Source: Gemmatimonadaceae bacterium | GTDB lineage: Bacteria > Gemmatimonadota > Gemmatimonadetes > Gemmatimonadales > Gemmatimonadaceae | Assembly: GCA_020851035.1 (NCBI GenBank) | Contig: JADZDM010000023.1 | Span: 124,001 to 188,000, forward strand | Length of the DNA: 64,000 nucleotides | Direction of reading: 5' to 3' | In this document: piece by piece, positions 59,564-64,000 of the stretch | Numbering within the stretch: position 1 is the stretch's first letter | Layout of the letters: each line of letters begins with the position of its first letter | The notes under the pieces: generated by a model | The model's input: the letters and a program-made list of their open reading frames with translations, nothing else | Databases searched by the model: none | Told to the model about the DNA's origin: nothing | Translations under genes and position numbers: made by a program

Positions 59564-61033
59564 TCAGCGTGACCAGATCACGACGCTCCCGCATCCGTTC
59601 TGCTCACGGAACTGCGGCGGCACCGTCATCGCCGGGTAGACCTCGATGCCGATCAGGTCGGCCGGTCGCACGTAGCCATCGATGTCCAGCGCGCTCAGGC
59701 CGCGCATGAGCATGCCATTCACGAACACCGACGCCCGACATTCACCTGCGATCACGTCGCGCATCCCGATGAATTCCTCACCGCTCGTGTCGCGCTCGAG
59801 CCAGACACCGGGGATGGTCCGGAACAGGTCCGAGGTGACGAGCGGGTTGCGCCGCTGCACGTCCTCGCTGCCGATGACCCGGCCGGTGCCCGACGAGCGG
59901 CGACGCTGCGCGAACTCCTGCTGCCGCAGGTTGCCACCGCGCATCGCCGTCACGCGCACGGTGTCCAGCACCGCCTTCAGCGTCACCATCGCGACACGCA
60001 CCGGCGCGGCGCCATCGACCACGTCCACCGGCATCAGCACCGGGAATCGCGCCACCGCCCGCACCTCCAGCATGCGTGTGCCGGTCGGCGCGCCCGTCAG
60101 CACCCAGCGCCCGGTCGCATCGCTGCGCGTCTGCGGACCGTTCACGATGCCCACGCGCGCACCGACCAGCGGCTCGCCGCCCAGCGCCGAGACCACGATG
60201 CCGCTCAAGCGACCATCACCGCTGCGCCGTAGGCCACGTGAGCGTGACGACGAGTCCACCGGCGCCGCCGCACTGTCCTGGCCGGCGACGACCGCGGTGC
60301 CGAAATACAGGTCGCGTCGCAGGAAGCCGCTGGCCGGCACCTCGAGCTCCAGCGCCTCGGTGCTGTCGGCGCCGTGCGACGCCCAGAGCAGGATCGTGCC
60401 GGCACTCGGCGCGCCGCAGACGGCATACCACCCCGTCTCCTGCGCCATCGCCGAGCGGTGCGCGACACTTCGATGGATCGAGCCACGCTCGAGTGTCAAC
60501 TCGATCCACTGCGCCCGCACGGCGGCCGAGTCCACCGCGGCGCCGCGCGGTGCCATGCGCGCATACCCGATGATCAGCGCATCGCCGCGGGACACCGCGT
60601 CGGCGCCGCAGAGTGCGGTGCGCAGCTTCGTCGGCGACGGGATGGAGATATCCGCACGGAGCGCCGCGATGCCGTCCGACGAGACCTCGCGCGGATTCGG
60701 CTCGAGCCCCAGCGAGTCCAGCATCGGATGCAGGAAGCCGAGCAGGTACCGTCCGCGCGGCACGGCCGTGAACAGGAATCGTCCTGCAGAGTCGCTGGTC
60801 ATCGTGCGCACCGACGCGTCGGCATTGTCCGCGTCGACGAGCTGCACCATGGCACCGCCAAGCGGTGCCTGCGCCAGGCTGTCGAACACGACTCCGCTCA
60901 CCGAGCCACCCGCGCTGCCGCCGGCGAGCCGCACCACCTGCGCGGGCACGGCCGTCACGAGCGCGACGGCGACCGCCGTGACGGCAGCCACCCGTCCACT
61001 CCAATCACGTGGGCGGATCATGTGGGAAAGCAT
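59564..61033 (-). CDS. Secreted carboxypeptidase-regulatory-like/TonB-plug-like protein
   Basis: This ~489-aa protein has a signal peptide (VAAVTAVAVALVTAVPAQV), two carboxypeptidase-regulatory-like beta domains (SGVVFDSLAQAPLGGAMVQL at ~50; SGIVVSALGGEPLVGARVGI at ~270), then a plug-like region (GSEDVQRRNPLVTSDLFRTI to IEVYPAMTVPPQF). There is no outer-membrane beta-barrel after the plug, so it is not a normal TonB-dependent receptor. Cys pairs (CGADAV, YAVCGAP, GECRAS, NGCGSV) could form disulfides. Starts at 61057, 61033 and 61021 are possible; 61033 follows a TATCGT -10-like sequence by 9 nt. Confidence 0.75.
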   Translation of the reverse strand: MLSHMIRPRDWSGRVAAVTAVAVALVTAVPAQVVRLAGGSAGGSVSGVVFDSLAQAPLGGAMVQLVDADNADASVRTMTSDSAGRFLFTAVPRGRYLLGFLHPMLDSLGLEPNPREVSSDGIAALRADISIPSPTKLRTALCGADAVSRGDALIIGYARMAPRGAAVDSAAVRAQWIELTLERGSIHRSVAHRSAMAQETGWYAVCGAPSAGTILLWASHGADSTEALELEVPASGFLRRDLYFGTAVVAGQDSAAAPVDSSSRSRGLRRSGDGRLSGIVVSALGGEPLVGARVGIVNGPQTRSDATGRWVLTGAPTGTRMLEVRAVARFPVLMPVDVVDGAAPVRVAMVTLKAVLDTVRVTAMRGGNLRQQEFAQRRRSSGTGRVIGSEDVQRRNPLVTSDLFRTIPGVWLERDTSGEEFIGMRDVIAGECRASVFVNGMLMRGLSALDIDGYVRPADLIGIEVYPAMTVPPQFREQNGCGSVVIWSR

Positions 61034-61134
61034 GGCCCTGGCACGATACCACCGCAAGCCTCGCCGCCGGGGGCGCTGCCCGCGAGTGCCGTGCCCGAAC
61101 CTGCACCCGGCACAGGTGCCGTCATCTGCTGTCC

Positions 61135-61806
61135 CTACGCCGCCAGCACGCTCCAGCCGAGCATCACCCCGACCACCAGGCTGGCAGTGGCCGCCGCCAC
61201 GCGAATGCTCATGCCCCAGTGCGTGCTCCTCGCGACCGCGAGGCCGGCGAGCCCGCTGACGATCAGCGACACCACGCTCATGCCACCGATGGTGCCGATG
61301 CCGAACGCCGCGAGGTAGCCGAACTGCGCGCGCACCGAGGCCGTGGCCGCCACCAGCAGCACGATCACCGCGCCGCTGCCCGCCAGACCGTGCGCGATGC
61401 CGAAGCCGAACGCGCCCCGGGCGCTGCGGATGCGCTCGGGATGCACGTGTGCCACATGCGCATGGTGCGCCGCCGCATGCGCGTCACCCAGCCTGGCGCG
61501 GTGCCGGCGCGCCTCGGCCCACAGCGTCGAGAGGCCGAGCGCGATGAGCATCGCGGCCACCAGCAGCTCGAAGGTGGAGTAGAACGCCGGTGGAACACGG
61601 ATGCCCAGCACCGCGATGAGGACCGTCACGACGGCCACGCTGGCCGTGTGCCCCGCCCCCCACGCCAGCCCCAGCGCAGCCGAGGAGCGCCAGCCGCGCT
61701 CACGGGTCGCGAACATGCTCACGGCCGCGAGATGATCGGGCTCGAAGGCGTGGCGGAAGCCGACCAGGAACCCGATCCCGGTGAATGCCAGGAAGCCGAA
61801 CGTCAC
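61135..61806 (-). CDS. NiCoT/UreH-like nickel transporter
   Basis: This 223-aa membrane protein has six predicted helices. The helix-2 motif GFRHAFEPDHLAAV matches the nickel/cobalt permease signature (R-H-A-x-x-x-D-H), with further conserved GAGHTASVAVVT and GIAHGLAGSGAV. A His-rich cytoplasmic loop (HAAAHHAHVAHVHPE, ~residues 108-122) could gather metal. The GTG start overlaps the hypF stop as GTGA, linking nickel supply to NiFe hydrogenase maturation. Confidence 0.85.
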   Translation of the reverse strand: MTFGFLAFTGIGFLVGFRHAFEPDHLAAVSMFATRERGWRSSAALGLAWGAGHTASVAVVTVLIAVLGIRVPPAFYSTFELLVAAMLIALGLSTLWAEARRHRARLGDAHAAAHHAHVAHVHPERIRSARGAFGFGIAHGLAGSGAVIVLLVAATASVRAQFGYLAAFGIGTIGGMSVVSLIVSGLAGLAVARSTHWGMSIRVAAATASLVVGVMLGWSVLAA

Positions 61807-64000
61807 GACGCCCCCGCCGCCGCGACCATCACCTGGCCCAGCGCGAGGCCGCCATCGTTCGGGGGAACCAGTCGGTGTGTCAGCACGGTGAATCCGAAGT
61901 GCCGCAGGCGGCGCGCGGCGAGGGTGAGCAGGAGCACGTTCTGGAACACCCCGCCGGTGAGCCCGACGACGCCTGTCCCGTGCGACTCGCGCACGCGTCG
62001 CGCGACGGCAACGATAACGTCCGCCAGCGCGCTGTGCACATCCAGCGCGATGCTGCGACGGTCACGGCCTTGCGCAACGTCCTGCGCGAGCTCGCGCCAG
62101 AAGTCGCCAAGCGTGAGCTGCACCGCGCCGCCGCCGGCGTCATCGAGGGCGATGACATAACGGCAGCTGAAGCCGATCGGTGCCCGCTTCGCCAGCGCCT
62201 CGAACTCGATCGCCGCCTGGCCCTCGTACGTGACCGATTGGCGGCCACCGGCGAGCGCCGCGCAGGCATCCAGCAGGCGGCCCGCCGACGACGTCAGGTG
62301 CGTGCGCACGCCCGTCGCCAGCTGCGTACGGAGCACCCGCACGGCCTCCCCGCGCAACGCCTGCATCGGCGCCAGCGCCTCGTGCCACGGCACGCCGGCC
62401 GCGTGCAGGTGCGCCAGCGCGAGCCGCGCCGGCTGGCGCACCGCGGCGTCACCCCCGGCGAGCTGGATCGGCGCGAGATGCGCGACCCGCTCGAACCCGT
62501 CGTAGTCCGCCAGCAGGAACTCCCCGCCCCAGATCGTGCCATCGGTGCCGTAGCCGGAGCCGTCGAACGCGACACCGAGCAGGCGCGTGTCACCGCGCAA
62601 GCCATGTTCCGCCATCAGCGCCGCCACGTGGGCATGGTGGTGCTGCACCCGTCGCAGCCGCAGTCCGCGCTCGGCGGCGAAGCGCGAGGCCCAGACGGTG
62701 CTGCGGTACGCCGGGCTCAGGTCCGCCGCCACCACCTGCGGCCGCACGCCGAAAAGCGGCATCAGGTGCGACACCGTGCGCGTCATCGCACGCTCGGTCT
62801 CGAGGTTCTCCACGTCACCGATGTGCGGAGACAGGAACGCATACGCGTCACGCGCCAGGCACACCGTGGCCTTCAGCTCACCACCCACCGCCAGCACCGG
62901 CACCACGGCGTGCGGAAGCGAGACGGGATACGGCGCATAGCCACGCGATCGCCGGATCGGCAGCTCGGCACCGAGGGCGATGCGGATCACGGAATCGTCG
63001 GCCGGTGCGTGGATCGGGCGGTCGTGGAACAACAGCCCGTCCACCAGGCCGGCCAGGCGCACCAAGGCGTCGGCCGGCTGGTACGCGATCGGTTCGTCGG
63101 CGAGGTTGCCGGAGGTCATCACCAGCGGACCGACCTCGCTCAGCAGGTGATGCAGCGGCGAGTAGGCGAGCATCAGGCCGACCGAGTCCTGCCCTGGGGC
63201 GACCGACGCGGCGAGTGTCGTGTCGGCCCTGGGCGCCAGCAGCACGATCGGGTGCGCTGGCGCGCCGAGCAGCGCCTCCTCGGCCTCGGTCATGAGCGCC
63301 ACGTCACGCGCCATCGCCAGGTCGCGCACCAGGACGGCCAGCGGCTTGTCCGGCCGATGCTTCCGCGCGCGAAGCAACGACACCGCGCCCTCGTCATCCG
63401 CACGGCAGGCGAGGTGAAACCCGCCCACGCCCTGCACCCCCACCACCTGTCCGCATCGCAGCGCGTCGATCGCCACCGCGAGCGCCTCCGCGCCGCGGCG
63501 GGACGTCACGCCGCTGGTCCCGTCGCACCAGGCGAGCTGCGGCCCGCAAGCGGGGCAGGCGTTCGGCTGCGCATGGTGCCGGCGGTTGGCAGGATCACCG
63601 TACTCCGCGGCACAGGCGGCGCACATCGTGAATGGCGCCATGGTGGTGGCCGGCCGGTCGTACGGCAGCGCGGTCACGATGGTGTAGCGGGGGCCGCAGT
63701 TCGTGCAGTTGATGAACGGGTAGCGATGCCGCCGGTCGGCGGGATCGTGCAGCTCGCGGAGGCAATCGCGACAGGTGGCGACGTCGGGCTGGACCGGCGT
63801 GACCCGCGTGGCGTCGTGTCGGCTCTGCACGATCGCGAAGCCGGCGGCGCCGGTGGTCGCGATCTGCGCCGACTCGACCGACTCCACCCGGGCCAGCGGT
63901 GGCGCCTCGAGCGTGAGGGCCTGCAGGAAGGCCTCGACCTGGCTCTCCCCCCCTTCGACCTCGATGAACACGCCGTCCGAATCGTTGCCGACGAGCCCGG
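61803..64000 (-). CDS. hypF: Carbamoyltransferase HypF, hydrogenase maturation (N terminus beyond window)
   Basis: HypF converts carbamoyl phosphate into the thiocarboxamide on HypE that becomes the cyanide ligands of NiFe hydrogenase. About 732 residues are inside the window; only a short N-terminal piece of the acylphosphatase domain is missing at the right edge (NDSDGVFIEVEGG is present). Two zinc-finger units follow: CRDC with INCTNC, and CAAC with ACPAC. Then come a YrdC-like domain (GQVVGVQGVGGFHLAC), and a Kae1-like domain with HHHAHVAALMAEHG and the final GGVFQNVLLLTLAARRL. No hydrogenase structural gene is in view. Confidence 0.94.
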   Translation of the reverse strand, partial: GLVGNDSDGVFIEVEGGESQVEAFLQALTLEAPPLARVESVESAQIATTGAAGFAIVQSRHDATRVTPVQPDVATCRDCLRELHDPADRRHRYPFINCTNCGPRYTIVTALPYDRPATTMAPFTMCAACAAEYGDPANRRHHAQPNACPACGPQLAWCDGTSGVTSRRGAEALAVAIDALRCGQVVGVQGVGGFHLACRADDEGAVSLLRARKHRPDKPLAVLVRDLAMARDVALMTEAEEALLGAPAHPIVLLAPRADTTLAASVAPGQDSVGLMLAYSPLHHLLSEVGPLVMTSGNLADEPIAYQPADALVRLAGLVDGLLFHDRPIHAPADDSVIRIALGAELPIRRSRGYAPYPVSLPHAVVPVLAVGGELKATVCLARDAYAFLSPHIGDVENLETERAMTRTVSHLMPLFGVRPQVVAADLSPAYRSTVWASRFAAERGLRLRRVQHHHAHVAALMAEHGLRGDTRLLGVAFDGSGYGTDGTIWGGEFLLADYDGFERVAHLAPIQLAGGDAAVRQPARLALAHLHAAGVPWHEALAPMQALRGEAVRVLRTQLATGVRTHLTSSAGRLLDACAALAGGRQSVTYEGQAAIEFEALAKRAPIGFSCRYVIALDDAGGGAVQLTLGDFWRELAQDVAQGRDRRSIALDVHSALADVIVAVARRVRESHGTGVVGLTGGVFQNVLLLTLAARRLRHFGFTVLTHRLVPPNDGGLALGQVMVAAAGAS

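Overview
This window looks like a chromosomal segment from a high-GC Gram-negative bacterium, most likely a member of the Gemmatimonadota. That assignment is an inference. It rests on the very GC-rich third codon positions, the mix of lipoproteins and outer-membrane-type proteins, a BlaI/M56 pair whose peptidase ends in a receptor-plug-like tail, and an actinobacterial/Gemmatimonas-like ligase-helicase-exonuclease cluster. No rRNA or CRISPR array is present. Genes are packed tightly: many adjacent pairs overlap by exactly four bases (ATGA or GTGA), and GTG starts are common.

Region 1 (1-11.9 kb) looks like an integrated element. On the minus strand is a CusA/CusB/TolC-type metal efflux set with a small Met-rich protein in front. 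On the plus strand is a poorly known cassette: a sigma-factor-like protein, a ClpX-like AAA+ ATPase without an N-terminal zinc domain, five small or unknown genes (one on the minus strand has a helix-turn-helix), and a 734-aa tyrosine recombinase. The recombinase is followed by nested inverted repeats and then the 3' end of a tRNA-Gln(CTG) gene, the classic arrangement of an element integrated at a tRNA.

Region 2 (12-24 kb) is ordinary chromosome: two lipoproteins, tRNA-Ala(CGC), a class II CPD photolyase, a KGG-repeat stress protein, RNase Z, a beta-hydroxyacid dehydrogenase, a small HMA-like protein that has lost a metal-binding Cys, an MgtE magnesium channel, an EamA exporter, SURF1 and a DUF72 protein. 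Region 3 (24.3-31.1 kb) is one seven-gene minus-strand operon: Nramp (MntH-like) transporter, UspA, MntR/DtxR-like regulator, two FtsX-type permeases, an ABC ATPase, and a fusion of a permease-like membrane segment to an AttH/CrtC lipocalin-like domain. A 7-bp inverted repeat over the promoter is a good candidate MntR operator.

Region 4 (31.3-42 kb) holds a lipoprotein, a Nudix hydrolase, a rhodanese, an S66 LD-carboxypeptidase, and a divergent two-gene cassette of an Eco57I-type DNA methylase (1059 aa) overlapping an SNF2-type helicase (719 aa). The last is the best candidate for an undescribed genome-defence system. Then come a HAD phosphatase, a DUF4097-like lipoprotein, pterin-carbinolamine dehydratase and a DinB protein. 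Region 5 (42.4-51.4 kb) is the ligase-associated repair cluster (MBL exonuclease, ATP-dependent ligase, Lhr-type helicase, PdeM), split by a 979-aa Hanks-type kinase on the other strand. Region 6 (51.4-64 kb) holds an M50 protease, an S9 peptidase, a VOC protein, an orphan ImuA/RecA-like protein, a membrane methyltransferase-like protein, the BlaI-M56 pair, a plug-domain protein, a nickel-transporter-like protein and HypF, which runs off the right edge.

Two window-wide patterns stand out. First, three intergenic ~200-bp elements are long near-perfect inverted repeats with a second hairpin at the centre; all three share the core GGAACTGC/GCAGTTCC, and there are two partial copies, one of which cuts off an alcohol dehydrogenase gene remnant. 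Second, at least nine genes have a TAnnnT-like -10 element ending only 5-8 nt before the start codon, with no Shine-Dalgarno sequence, which predicts leaderless mRNAs.
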